Source: Bradyrhizobium roseum (GTDB taxonomy: Bacteria > Pseudomonadota > Alphaproteobacteria > Rhizobiales > Xanthobacteraceae). Taken from it: a DNA stretch of 64,000 bases. The notes under the pieces are model-generated. The model saw only the letters and a list, made by a program, of their open reading frames with translations, ran no database searches and was not told where the DNA came from. The position numbers and the translations under genes are program-made. Shown here one piece after another: positions 1-10,526 of this stretch (position 1 is the first letter of the stretch; every line of letters starts with the position of its first letter). The stretch lies in the NCBI RefSeq assembly GCF_030413175.1, contig NZ_CP129212.1, positions 4,154,001 through 4,218,000 of the forward strand, in the 5' to 3' direction.

Positions 1-66
1 GTCGCCCAGTTCGAGATGGCGACGGCCGTCGTCCGTTCCATCACGTCGACGATCGCCTCCAAATGA
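1..66 (+). CDS. C-terminal end of an unidentified protein (partial)
   Basis: An open frame runs from the first base of the window to a TGA at 64-66 and gives the last 21 residues of a protein (ending in TSTIASK). Its stop overlaps the ATG of the next gene in an ATGA arrangement, which is typical of translationally coupled genes and is the main reason to believe the frame. The fragment is too short to assign a family. Confidence 0.55.
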   Translation, partial: VAQFEMATAVVRSITSTIASK

Positions 67-1430
67 CGGCCGCTGCGGAGCCGTTCGACGTCGTGATCCT
101 GGGCGGCGGCAATGCCGGGATCGGCGTCACCGGACCGGTGCGGCGCGCCGGCATGTCGGTCGCGATGATCGAGGCCCGCGATCTCGGCGGCACCTGCCCG
201 AACCGCGGATGCACGCCCAAGAAGGTCCTGGTCGCAGCCGGCCATGCCCTGCACGAGATCGAGCAGGCTTCGGTGCACCGCATTGCCGTCGGCAAGCCGA
301 GACTCGACTGGGCGGCGCTGATCGATCGCGAGAAAGACATGATCAAGGACATTCCGGAAAACCTCGCCCGGGCCATGGCGCGCCGCAACGTCGAGGTGAT
401 CAAGGGCCAGGCGGCGTTTGCCAGCCCCACCACCATCCGCGTCGGCGACCGCACGCTGGAAGCCAAACACATCGTGATCGCGACCGGCTCGAAGCCGCGG
501 CCACTGCCGATTTCGGGCGCGGAGCACATGATCACGTCGGACGAGATGCTGAGCGAACGCGAACTGCCGGGCTCCGTGATTTTCGTCGGCGGCGGCGTGA
601 TCTCGCTCGAATTCGGCCATGTCTACGCCCGCGTCGGGAGCGCCGTTACCATTCTCGAAGCGCTGCCGCAGCTTCTCCCGGCCATGGACGCCGATGCGGT
701 CGCACAATTACAGGCGCAGAGCGAGCGGATCGGCATCCGCATCAAAACTGCCGTTACCGTCAGCAGCATACAGCCCGCCAATGGCCGGTTGCGGGTCACC
801 TTCATTCACGACGGGACTGAGCAGGTGCTCGAGGCCGACCGTGTCGTCAACGGCGCCGGGCGCATCGCCAATGTCGATACGCTGCGGCTCGAGGCCGGCA
901 ACGTCGCACAGACGAATGGCCGCGTTTCCGTCGACGCGTACTTGCGTTCGACATCCAACCCGATCGTTCATGTCTGCGGCGACGCCGTGCCGACCTCGCC
1001 ACAGCTGTCGCCGATCGCGACCTATGAGGGCGACATCGTCGGGCGCAACATCGTCGAGGGTCCGAGATACCGTCCCGATTATTCCAGCATGGCAACGTCG
1101 GTCTACACCACGCCGCCGCTCGCCGCTGTCGGGCTCACCGAACGCGCCGCGCGGCAGCAGGGTCTCGCCATCGACGTTCACGTCAACGACATGCTCGGCT
1201 GGTTCTCCGCCCGCACCTATGCGGAAACGGTAGCCTGGTCGAAGGTCATCGTCGAACGGACAAGCGACCGAATTCTCGGCGCCCATTTCGTCGGTCATGC
1301 CGGGCAGGAGCTGATCAACGTCTTCGGCCTGGCGATGCGCTTCGGCATCACCGCAACGCAGATCCGCGAGAACGTCTACGCCTATCCGACGTTCGCGTCC
1401 GACATCAAGCACATGCTCGGACACGGCTGA
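63..1430 (+). CDS. FAD/NAD(P)-dependent disulfide oxidoreductase (mercuric/glutathione reductase-like)
   Basis: A 455-residue class I pyridine nucleotide-disulfide reductase. The N-terminal FAD-binding motif GGGNAG is at about residues 14-19. The redox pair Cys45/Cys50 lies in GGTCPNRGCTPKK, followed by ATGSKPRPLP and a second dinucleotide-binding fold (VGGGVISLEFG, about 174-184). The dimerisation domain starts near residue 345. The C-terminal site is unusual: where glutathione and lipoamide reductases carry His-Pro-Thr with a downstream Glu, this protein has Tyr441-Pro-Thr with Ser446/Asp447. MerA also has Tyr at this place, but the N-terminal metal-binding domain and the C-terminal Cys pair of MerA are absent. 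The substrate is unknown. The gene overlaps the upstream frame by 4 bases and is probably co-transcribed with it. Confidence 0.85.
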   Translation: MTAAAEPFDVVILGGGNAGIGVTGPVRRAGMSVAMIEARDLGGTCPNRGCTPKKVLVAAGHALHEIEQASVHRIAVGKPRLDWAALIDREKDMIKDIPENLARAMARRNVEVIKGQAAFASPTTIRVGDRTLEAKHIVIATGSKPRPLPISGAEHMITSDEMLSERELPGSVIFVGGGVISLEFGHVYARVGSAVTILEALPQLLPAMDADAVAQLQAQSERIGIRIKTAVTVSSIQPANGRLRVTFIHDGTEQVLEADRVVNGAGRIANVDTLRLEAGNVAQTNGRVSVDAYLRSTSNPIVHVCGDAVPTSPQLSPIATYEGDIVGRNIVEGPRYRPDYSSMATSVYTTPPLAAVGLTERAARQQGLAIDVHVNDMLGWFSARTYAETVAWSKVIVERTSDRILGAHFVGHAGQELINVFGLAMRFGITATQIRENVYAYPTFASDIKHMLGHG

Positions 1431-1568
1431 GCGCGAATAGCGCGGCGCTATCGAACCCAGAGCGACCAGGCATTTCCTTGTTGAAGAACGATCGACGAAA
1501 TTATTGCCGTAGCCGGCCGGATCGATCGGGCCGGGCCAACCGGCCGAGATGGCCAGAGGAGAACAGCC

Positions 1569-2045
1569 ATGTTCAAGCCCACCAAGATTTCTCACCCGTT
1601 GCTCGCCGTAACGACGATCGCAGGCCTGTTCGCGGCGACCCCCGCGTTCGCCGGCGAGTGTCCCGCCGACAAGATGAAGCCGAACGCGCGCGAAAAGGTC
1701 GACTACAAGGCGGTCGGCGTCAGCGACGTCACCCTCGGCGCAATCAACCTGGAAAAACAGCCGGCCCATATCAAAGACCGCGAACTGCGCTTCCGCAAGC
1801 TGACCATCGAGCCAGGCGGGATCGTGCCCTGGCACAGCCATGACGATCGCCCGGCGCTGATCTTCGTGCAGCAGGGCGAAATCGTGGAGTACGCCTCGAA
1901 CTGCATCGATCCGATCGTGCACAAGGCCGGCGATATCCGCCCCGAGGTGTCCGGCACGTCGCACTGGTGGAAGAACCTCGGCAAGGAGACCGTCATCCTC
2001 TACGTCGGCGACGTCCGCAAGGACCCGCACGACCACAACATGTAA
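1569..2045 (+). CDS. secreted cupin-domain protein
   Basis: A 158-residue protein with a Sec signal peptide (cleavage expected after residue 28, PAFA/GE) and one small cupin barrel. The first cupin motif is PGGIVPWHSHDD (His89 and His91 as likely metal ligands), and the second covers the region around GTSHWWKN. The tail is His-rich (DPHDHNM). It presumably binds a metal or small ligand in the periplasm. The start is preceded by a purine-rich GAGGAGAA ribosome site. It lies 138 bases after the flavin reductase and just upstream of an MFS exporter, both on the same strand. The function is not deducible from sequence. Confidence 0.8.
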   Translation: MFKPTKISHPLLAVTTIAGLFAATPAFAGECPADKMKPNAREKVDYKAVGVSDVTLGAINLEKQPAHIKDRELRFRKLTIEPGGIVPWHSHDDRPALIFVQQGEIVEYASNCIDPIVHKAGDIRPEVSGTSHWWKNLGKETVILYVGDVRKDPHDHNM

Positions 2046-2147
2046 CGAGCCACTGCCCCTGCCTCGTTGCACGATGTGATGCCCGGGATCGCCGTGTTGC
2101 CCCGCACGCACCCGGGCGTCGCATCCCTTCCCGTCCGGGAGAGGAAC

Positions 2148-3353
2148 ATGACCGAACTCGCCGCGCCGTTGAGAGAAGCCGACATGCAGGGCGAGCCGTC
2201 GGGCACTGCCCTGCGCAGCCTCGTCATCGGGCTCACCGCTTTTCTTACCGTCGTCGATCTGTTTGCGACCCAAGCCATTCTGCCGTCACTGACGAAGCAC
2301 TACGGCGTCACACCGGCCGCCATGGGCTTTGCGGTCAACGCCACGACGATGGGCATGGCGATCGCCAGTCTCGTGATCGGCTTCCTCAGTCCGCGCATCG
2401 ATCGCAGGCGCGGCATCCTGATCAGCCTGGTGTTGCTCGCGATACCGACCACGCTTCTCGCAACGGCGCCCGGTCTGACGACGTTTACGATCCTGCGCAT
2501 CATGCAGGGGCTGTGCATGGCCTCTGCCTTCGCGCTCACCCTCGCCTATCTCGGCGAGCAGTGCGGCGCCATGGACGCCGGCGGAGCGTTCGCGGCCTAT
2601 ATCGCCGGCAATGTCGCCAGCAATCTGGTCGGTCGCCTGATGTCGGCGGCCATAGCCGACACGTTCGGGCTCGCTTCGAACTTCTACTTCTTCGCGGCCC
2701 TGAACCTGGCCGGCGCCGCGCTGGTGTATTTCACGATCCGGCAGGTCCCGCCAATGCACGCGACCCAGGTGCTGCAGCGGCCGTTCGCCGCGATGGCCGC
2801 TCATTGGCGGGCGCCGCGGCTGAGAGCGGCATTCATCATCGGCTTCTGCATCCTGTTCGCCTTCATCGGCACGTTCACCTTTGTCAATTTCGTGCTGGTA
2901 CGGCCGCCTCTGGCGCTGGGCATGATGGACATCGGCCTCGTCTACTTCGTCTTCGCGCCATCGGTGGCCACGACATTGCTCGCCGGCAAAGCCGTGAAGC
3001 GGTTTGGCGCGCGGTCCTCGATCCGCGCGGCGCTCGGCGTTGCTGCCGCTGGGCTGCCATTGATGCTGCTCCCAAACCTCGCGGCCGTTCTGGCGGGCAT
3101 GGTGCTGGTCGGCGTCGGCACGTTCTTCGCACAGGCCTGCGCCACCGGGTTCGTCGGCCAGGCAGCGCAGGAGGCGCGCGGCATCGCCAGCGGGTCCTAT
3201 CTCGCGAGCTATTTTCTCGGCGGCTTGACCGGCAGCGCCGTGCTGGGCCGCCTGTTCGATCAGTTCGGGTGGCCGGCCTGTCTTGCGGGCATCGCAGCGT
3301 CCCTACTCGTAGCGTGGCTGCTTTCAGTGAAACTAACCGACGCCGAGCGCTAG
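2148..3353 (+). CDS. MFS transporter
   Basis: A 401-residue major facilitator superfamily permease with 12 predicted hydrophobic segments. The segment between helices 2 and 3 carries the basic loop SPRIDRRRG expected for the family. I chose the ATG at 2148 because it follows GGGAGAGGAA with good spacing. The frame is open a further 27 codons upstream, to 2067, but with no ribosome site there. The N-terminal leader (TELAAPLREADMQGEP) is cytoplasmic and hydrophilic. The family exports drugs or small metabolites by proton antiport; the substrate here is unknown. It ends 20 bases from the convergent holC. Confidence 0.85.
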   Translation: MTELAAPLREADMQGEPSGTALRSLVIGLTAFLTVVDLFATQAILPSLTKHYGVTPAAMGFAVNATTMGMAIASLVIGFLSPRIDRRRGILISLVLLAIPTTLLATAPGLTTFTILRIMQGLCMASAFALTLAYLGEQCGAMDAGGAFAAYIAGNVASNLVGRLMSAAIADTFGLASNFYFFAALNLAGAALVYFTIRQVPPMHATQVLQRPFAAMAAHWRAPRLRAAFIIGFCILFAFIGTFTFVNFVLVRPPLALGMMDIGLVYFVFAPSVATTLLAGKAVKRFGARSSIRAALGVAAAGLPLMLLPNLAAVLAGMVLVGVGTFFAQACATGFVGQAAQEARGIASGSYLASYFLGGLTGSAVLGRLFDQFGWPACLAGIAASLLVAWLLSVKLTDAER

Positions 3354-3373
3354 CCTATGCCATCGATGCGCGG

Positions 3374-3826
3374 TCATTGCTTGCGCTGCCAGCGGCCGCG
3401 CTCGTCGGTCTGCCAATAGGTCAGGTCGAACCCGCGCGTCTTGCAATCGGCCCAGGCGCCGCGCGCCGCCGCCAAGGCCTCGTCATCGTCGCCGTTGAAG
3501 ACCAGCACGATCCGCTCGTAGGTCTCGCAATCGGCCGGCAACGCCGCGTTGTCGATCAGGAAGCGGACATTGGCCTTGTTGGGATTGCCCTCCTCGACCG
3601 ACAGAATGATCGGCTGGTCCTGCGCATCCGCGGCGCGCCATGTGGCGTGCGGCAGGAACGAATCGTCGCTGTAGGTCCATAGATGCGCATCGAGCGCCTC
3701 GGTGCGCTCCGGCGACGTCGACTGCACGACCACGCGCCAGCCGCGCTCCAGCGATTTCTCCAGGAGCGGCGGCAACACGCCTTCGAGCGACATGCCCTGC
3801 AAATGATAGAACAGGATTTCCGTCAT
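3374..3826 (-). CDS. holC: DNA polymerase III subunit chi
   Basis: A 150-residue HolC protein, the chi subunit of the clamp-loader complex, which links the polymerase III holoenzyme to single-strand binding protein. It starts MTEILFYHLQ, carries the RGWRVVVQS and DDSFLPHA segments typical of the family, and has the usual length. The start lies 15 bases after the pepA stop. The pepA-holC pairing is common in Proteobacteria and indicates one transcript. Confidence 0.92.
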   Translation of the reverse strand: MTEILFYHLQGMSLEGVLPPLLEKSLERGWRVVVQSTSPERTEALDAHLWTYSDDSFLPHATWRAADAQDQPIILSVEEGNPNKANVRFLIDNAALPADCETYERIVLVFNGDDDEALAAARGAWADCKTRGFDLTYWQTDERGRWQRKQ

Positions 3827-3841
3827 CGCCCCGCGACCAAC

Positions 3842-5344
<1,503 letters not shown>

Positions 5345-5690
5345 GGGTAACCCTCCAGAATTGAGGCTGCTGACGGGTCCGGAATTAGGCCCGTTTGGAT
5401 GGAATATCTCGCTTCGCAACGGCCCAAATCGTTCGGGATCCGTGTTTTCCGCACTATGGCCCGCCAGCCGCCTGACTGCCAAGCGCCGCCGTGGCCGGAA
5501 GGCCACAAGAAATGAATTATTAACCACATATAGGCCGCGCCATGGCTCGGCCATTTTGTTGACGGATCAAAGGGATGGTAATGAGAGTGTAGACGGCTGG
5601 CGGTTAGCGGCCCGACCAAGGGGACCCCTTGAAAAAGGGATTGGTCGGAAGCCGGCGTTCGGGCGCGCAAGGTGGGAACGTACGGTAGCG
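5345..5690. other. pepA/lptF divergent intergenic region
   Basis: This 346-base region separates the divergent pepA and lptF genes and should hold both promoters. I see a perfect 6-bp hairpin with a GGAA loop at 5491-5506 and a small AAGGG/CCCTT hairpin near 5619-5631. A TTGACG hexamer at 5559-5564 points toward lptF but has no convincing -10 at the right distance. No protein of recognisable type is encoded here. Confidence 0.5.
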
Positions 5691-6860
5691 ATGGGGTCGA
5701 TCGACAGGTACATCTTCAAAACGACGCTCGCGTCGTTTGCGCTTGTGCTGGTCAGCCTCACCGGCGTGATCTGGATTACCCAGGCGTTGCGCGGCATCGA
5801 CCTGATGACGAGCCAAGGCCAGACCATCGTCACCTTTCTCGGCATCACCAGCCTGGTGATTCCGGCGCTGATATTGGTCATCGCGCCGATCGCGCTGATG
5901 ATTGCGATCTCGCACACGCTGAACAAGCTCGCCACCGATTCCGAAATCATCGTGATGAATGCCGCGGGCTTCTCCCCGTTCCGGCTGTTCCGCCCGTTTT
6001 TCTTCGCCACCTGCGTGGTCGCGGCCATGGTCATCTTCATCGCCGCTTTTCTCGCGCCCGACGGCCTGCGCCGGATCAAGCAATGGGACGCCGAGATCAC
6101 CGCCGATGTGCTGACCAACATCCTGCAACCCGGGCGTTTCGCCCAGCTCGACCAGAATCTGACGATTCGCATCCGCGAACGCCGGCCCGGCGGTGAGCTC
6201 GGCGGCATCTTCGTCGACGACCGCCGCGATCCCAAGGAGCGCGTCACCATCATTGCCGACCGCGGCACGGTGCTGAAGAATGAAAACGGCTCCTATTTGG
6301 TGCTCGAGGACGGCAACCTCGAACGTTTCGAGACCGGAAAACGCGATCCGGCGCTGGTGGCTTTCGCCCGCTACGCCTTCGACATGTCAAAGTTCTCCAA
6401 CCGCGGCCGCGACGTCGCGTTGGGCATTCGCGAGCGCTATCTGTGGGAGCTGGTGTCGCCCCCGGAGAACGATCCGGTCTTCAAGCAACTGTCCGGCCAG
6501 TTTTACGCCGAGCTGCATGACCGCTTCCTGGCACCGGTCTATCCGTTCGCATTCGCCGTCCTGACCTTTGCCTTTCTGGGTTCACCGCGCACCACGCGCC
6601 AGAGCCGCAATTTCTCGATCGGCGGATCGATCCTGGCGGTGTTCGGCCTGCGCATGGCGGGATTCGCCTGCTCGGTGATGACGGTGAAGACGCCCTCCAT
6701 GGCGGCCGTGCAATATCTGATGCTGTTCGGCTCGATCGGCATCGGGCTGTGGATGATCGTCGGCGGCGTCGTGGTGGAGCCGCCGGCGGCGCTGATGGAG
6801 GCCATCAACCGGTCGAACGCCCGACTGGCGCGACTCTTTGGGCGGCCGGCCACCGCATGA
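5691..6860 (+). CDS. lptF: LPS export ABC transporter permease LptF
   Basis: A 389-residue inner-membrane permease of the LptB2FGC lipopolysaccharide extractor (YjgP/YjgQ family). Three N-terminal membrane segments come first (about residues 13-35, 50-80, 100-120), then a periplasmic beta-jellyroll domain, then three C-terminal segments. The start MGSIDRYIFK at 5691 matches the usual LptF N-terminus; the same frame stays open much further upstream without resemblance. Its stop overlaps the lptG start (ATGA at 6857), so the two partners are translationally coupled. Confidence 0.92.
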   Translation: MGSIDRYIFKTTLASFALVLVSLTGVIWITQALRGIDLMTSQGQTIVTFLGITSLVIPALILVIAPIALMIAISHTLNKLATDSEIIVMNAAGFSPFRLFRPFFFATCVVAAMVIFIAAFLAPDGLRRIKQWDAEITADVLTNILQPGRFAQLDQNLTIRIRERRPGGELGGIFVDDRRDPKERVTIIADRGTVLKNENGSYLVLEDGNLERFETGKRDPALVAFARYAFDMSKFSNRGRDVALGIRERYLWELVSPPENDPVFKQLSGQFYAELHDRFLAPVYPFAFAVLTFAFLGSPRTTRQSRNFSIGGSILAVFGLRMAGFACSVMTVKTPSMAAVQYLMLFGSIGIGLWMIVGGVVVEPPAALMEAINRSNARLARLFGRPATA

Positions 6861-7960
6861 GCATGATGACCAACACCCTCGGGCGATACTTTGCCGGCCG
6901 CTTCCTGGTCTCGGCGGTGGGCGTGTTCGCGAGCATTTTCGTGCTGCTGGTGCTGGTCGACTACATCGAAATGGTCCGCAAGACCTCCGGGCTGGCGTCG
7001 GCCTCTGCGATCACGGTGGCGCAGACCTCGCTCTACCGGGTGCCGCAACTGCTCGAAAAGCTGATGCCGTTCTGCGTCCTGATCGGCGCCATGACCTGCT
7101 ACCTGGCGCTGTCGCGACGGCTCGAACTGGTGGTCGCGCGCGCCGCCGGCGTCTCCGCCTGGCAGTTCATCTTTCCGGCGTTGGCCAGTTCCATCATCCT
7201 CGGTACCCTCGCTACCGTGGCCTATAATCCGATGTCGGCGAACCTGCGCGAGCTCTCCAAGCGGATGGAAGCCGAACTGTTCGGTTCGGCGCCGGGCGGC
7301 GGCATCCAGGACGCCTCCGGCTTCTGGCTCAACCAGATCACCAACGACGGACAGTCGATCATCAATGCGGCGCGCAGCGAGCAGCAGGGCGTCCGCCTGA
7401 CCGGGCTGACCTTGTTCCGATTCGGTCCCGGCCCGAAGCTCGAGTTCGAGGAGCGAATCGAAGCGCGCGAAGCCACCCTGGAAGAGGGGCGCTGGGCCTT
7501 CAAATCGGTACGTCGGTACTCCCTAGACAAACCTCCGGTTGATCAGGACACATACTACCTCCCGACCACCCTGACCCCGGCCCAGGTTCGCAACAGCTTC
7601 TCGACCCCGGAAACCGTGTCCTTTTGGCAACTGCCGGGCTATATCCGCTCATCCGAAAGCTCCGGCTTTGCAACCGCGGGCTACCGTTTGCAGTACCAGA
7701 AGCTCATTGCACAGCCGTTTTTGCTGGCTGCAATGGTCATGTTGGCGGCCTCCGTGAGCCTTGGCTTCTTCCGGATGGGCGGCGTTCAAAAGATGGTTTT
7801 AAGTGGCGTGGGCGCAGGGTTTCTGCTCTACGTTCTATCGAAAGTTACTGAAGATTTGAGCAAGGCTGAGTTGATGCATCCGATCGCTGCGGCGTGGTTG
7901 CCCGTCTGTGTGGGTGGCCTCACCGGCTTTTTGGCCTTGCTGTACCAGGAGGACGGGTAG
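6857..7960 (+). CDS. lptG: LPS export ABC transporter permease LptG
   Basis: A 367-residue partner permease of LptF, with the same layout of three membrane helices, periplasmic jellyroll and three helices. It begins MSMMTNTLGRYFAGRFL, with the start inside the lptF stop. The stop TAG at 7958-7960 overlaps the GTG of lptD by one base. Together LptF and LptG pull LPS from the inner membrane toward the LptD outer-membrane translocon encoded next. Confidence 0.92.
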   Translation: MSMMTNTLGRYFAGRFLVSAVGVFASIFVLLVLVDYIEMVRKTSGLASASAITVAQTSLYRVPQLLEKLMPFCVLIGAMTCYLALSRRLELVVARAAGVSAWQFIFPALASSIILGTLATVAYNPMSANLRELSKRMEAELFGSAPGGGIQDASGFWLNQITNDGQSIINAARSEQQGVRLTGLTLFRFGPGPKLEFEERIEAREATLEEGRWAFKSVRRYSLDKPPVDQDTYYLPTTLTPAQVRNSFSTPETVSFWQLPGYIRSSESSGFATAGYRLQYQKLIAQPFLLAAMVMLAASVSLGFFRMGGVQKMVLSGVGAGFLLYVLSKVTEDLSKAELMHPIAAAWLPVCVGGLTGFLALLYQEDG

Positions 7961-10458
7961 TGGCCGTTGTCGCCGCCCGCCAGTTTAGGTCGCCTGCGTT
8001 GAGGCGGAGCACCCCCGTGCGCCGCTATCGAGCCCGCTTGGCCGCCGTTGGCGTCGCTATGTTTACCGTTCTCGCCGGGATCGTCCTGGCGGGCTCGCTC
8101 GAGCTTGCGCTGACCGCGCCGGCCGCAGCGCAAAGCTTCACCTACAATCCACGTCCGCCGAAACCGCCGCCACGCCCCGTCACCAACGACGGCAGGATGA
8201 CCGTGCAAGCGGTCGAGGTGGATTACGACTACAACAATCAGCGCGTGTCGGCCGTCGGCAACGTGCAGATGTTCTACAACGGCACCAGCGTGGAGGCCGA
8301 CAAGGTCATCTACGACCAGAAGACCAAGCGGCTGCATGCGGAGGGCAACATCCGCCTGACCGATGCGGAAGGCAAAGTCACCTACGCCAACGTCATGGAC
8401 CTGAGCGACGACTATCGCGACGGGTTCGTCGATTCGCTGCGCGTCGACACCGAGGACGCGACGCGGATGGCGGCGACGCGCGCCGACCGTTCCGCCGGCA
8501 ATTACACCGTGTTCGAAAACGGCGTGTACACCGCCTGCGCGCCCTGCAAGGACAATCCGAAGAAGCCGCCGCTGTGGCAGGTCAAGGGTGCGCGCATCAT
8601 CCACGACCAGACCGACAAGATGCTGTACTTCGAAAACGCGCAGCTCGAGTTCTTCGGCGTGCCGATGGCCTACCTGCCGTATTTCTCGACGCCCGATCCG
8701 ACCGTCAAGCGCAAGACCGGCTTCCTGATGCCGGCCTACTCGACGGTCACCGGCTACGGCTACGGCGTGGAAACCCCGTTCTACTGGGCGATCGCGCCGG
8801 ACTATGACGCGACCTTCAATCCGCGCTTCACCACCAAGCAAGGCGTGCTGTTGCAGGGCGAATTCCGCCAGCGCCTGATCAACGGCTCCTACCAGATCCG
8901 CGCCTACGGCATCGATCAGCTCGACAAGGGCGCCTATGCCGGCCAGCCCGGCGACCGCCAGTTCCGCGGCGGATTCGACACCAAGGGTCAGTTCGCGCTC
9001 AACGACAAATGGGTCTGGGGCTGGGACGGCGTCCTGCTGTCGGATTACTATTTCTTCTCGGACTATCGGCTGGCCCAGTACAAGGACCCGCTGGGCTCGT
9101 TCCTGAGCCTTCCGACGGAAGCCATCTCGCAGCTCTATCTGACCGGCGTCGGCAACCGCAGCTTCTTCGATGCGCGCACGATCTACTACCTGTCGTTCTC
9201 CGGCAGCCAGGACAAGGTGCCGGTGATCCATCCGGTGATCGACTACAGCAACGTCCTCAACCACCCGGTCCTCGGCGGCGAGGTCAGCTACAAGACCAAT
9301 TTCACCAGCCTGTCGCGCACCACCGCGGCGTTCGACCCGATCACGACGTTGGCCAACACCAACGGCCTGTGCCTCACCGCATCGGCCGACCCGCTGGCCC
9401 GCCTGCCCTCGCAGTGCCTGCTGCGCGGCATGCCCGGCACCTACACGCGGCTGACCGCCGAAGCGCAGTGGCGCAAGTCGTATACCGATCCGATCGGCCA
9501 GATCTGGACGCCGTTCGCGATCATGCGCGCCGACGCCATCAACGCCTCGATCTCGAACCAGCCCGGCGTTTCGAACTTCCTGCCGGTCGGCGACACCCAG
9601 GCGGTCCGCCTGATGCCGACGGTCGGTCTCGAATACCGCTATCCCTTCATCAACGTTCAGCCCTGGGGCACCACGACGATCGAGCCGATCGCGCAGATCA
9701 TCGCCCGTCCGAACGAGACCTTCGCCGGCAGGCTGCCGAACGAGGACGCGCAGAGCATGGTGTTCGACGCCAGCAACCTGTTCGCGGTCGACAAGTTCTC
9801 CGGCTACGACCGCGTCGAAGGCGGCGGCCGCGCCAATGTCGGCGTGCAGGCGACCACGCAGTTCGACCGCGGCGGCAGCGTCAACGTGCTGTTCGGCCAG
9901 TCCTACCAGCTGTTCGGGATGAACTCGTTCGCGGTGGTGGACGCGACCAATACCGCGCTGAATTCCGGCCTGCAGAACCCGCGCTCCGATTACGTCGCCC
10001 GCATCAACTATTCGCCAAACCGGACCTACACGTTCAGCGTCCGCTCGCGCATGGACGAGGCGACGCAGAACATCAACCGCTTCGAGGCCGAGGGCCGCGC
10101 CGCCTTCGACCGCTGGTCGGTGAGCATGATCTACGGCAATTACGCCGCGCAGCCGGAACTCGGCTATCTGACCAAGCGTGAGGGCCTGCTCGGCAGCGCC
10201 TCGGTCAAGGTGGCGTCGAACTGGGTGGTGTCGGGCTCGGCGCGCTGGGATCTTGAAGCCAACAAGCTGAACCAGTACATCGTCGGCGCCGGCTATGTGG
10301 ACGACTGCTTCGTGCTGGCGGCCAACTACGTCACCTCCTACAACTACGCCGCGGCGGGGACGACGCCGCCGGTGCTCAGCCACGCTTTCATGCTGCAGAT
10401 CGGCTTGCGGACCCTGGCGAATTCGTCTTCGACAGCCGGCAGCAACGGCGTCCAGTAA
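7960..10458 (+). CDS. lptD: LPS-assembly outer-membrane protein LptD
   Basis: An approximately 832-residue outer-membrane LPS translocon. An N-terminal signal segment (AMFTVLAGIVLAGSLELAL, cleavage near PAAAQ) is followed by an OstA/LptA-like jellyroll (TVQAVEVDYDYNNQRVSAVGN onward) and a long C-terminal beta-barrel ending in alternating hydrophobic residues (MLQIGLR). I chose GTG 7960 because AGGAGG sits just upstream and the base is shared with the lptG stop; an ATG 32 codons further in is the alternative. Cysteines near CAPCKDNPKK and DDCFVL are candidates for the LptD disulfide. Confidence 0.9.
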   Translation: MAVVAARQFRSPALRRSTPVRRYRARLAAVGVAMFTVLAGIVLAGSLELALTAPAAAQSFTYNPRPPKPPPRPVTNDGRMTVQAVEVDYDYNNQRVSAVGNVQMFYNGTSVEADKVIYDQKTKRLHAEGNIRLTDAEGKVTYANVMDLSDDYRDGFVDSLRVDTEDATRMAATRADRSAGNYTVFENGVYTACAPCKDNPKKPPLWQVKGARIIHDQTDKMLYFENAQLEFFGVPMAYLPYFSTPDPTVKRKTGFLMPAYSTVTGYGYGVETPFYWAIAPDYDATFNPRFTTKQGVLLQGEFRQRLINGSYQIRAYGIDQLDKGAYAGQPGDRQFRGGFDTKGQFALNDKWVWGWDGVLLSDYYFFSDYRLAQYKDPLGSFLSLPTEAISQLYLTGVGNRSFFDARTIYYLSFSGSQDKVPVIHPVIDYSNVLNHPVLGGEVSYKTNFTSLSRTTAAFDPITTLANTNGLCLTASADPLARLPSQCLLRGMPGTYTRLTAEAQWRKSYTDPIGQIWTPFAIMRADAINASISNQPGVSNFLPVGDTQAVRLMPTVGLEYRYPFINVQPWGTTTIEPIAQIIARPNETFAGRLPNEDAQSMVFDASNLFAVDKFSGYDRVEGGGRANVGVQATTQFDRGGSVNVLFGQSYQLFGMNSFAVVDATNTALNSGLQNPRSDYVARINYSPNRTYTFSVRSRMDEATQNINRFEAEGRAAFDRWSVSMIYGNYAAQPELGYLTKREGLLGSASVKVASNWVVSGSARWDLEANKLNQYIVGAGYVDDCFVLAANYVTSYNYAAAGTTPPVLSHAFMLQIGLRTLANSSSTAGSNGVQ

Positions 10459-10526
10459 CGTGAGGCCTTACACCGTGCCGGACGGTACCCAGCGTAGCGC
10501 GGTACGAATGTGTTGATACGGCTGAT

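Noticed and set aside
708..2273. A 521-codon minus-strand frame over the reductase and cupin
   Set aside because: It is a shadow frame of GC-rich genes, low in structure and without a recognisable domain.
1967..3682. A 571-codon plus-strand frame in the MFS region
   Set aside because: It is Arg-rich out-of-frame translation of the MFS gene and runs into the opposite strand of holC.
5559..5590. A sigma-70 promoter for lptF from TTGACG at 5559
   Set aside because: No acceptable -10 hexamer lies 16-18 bases downstream.
7828..10383. An 851-codon open frame antisense to lptD
   Set aside because: Its composition (Arg, His, Asp, Val-rich, no domains) is what GC-rich codon bias gives on the opposite strand of a real gene. 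lptD is certain.
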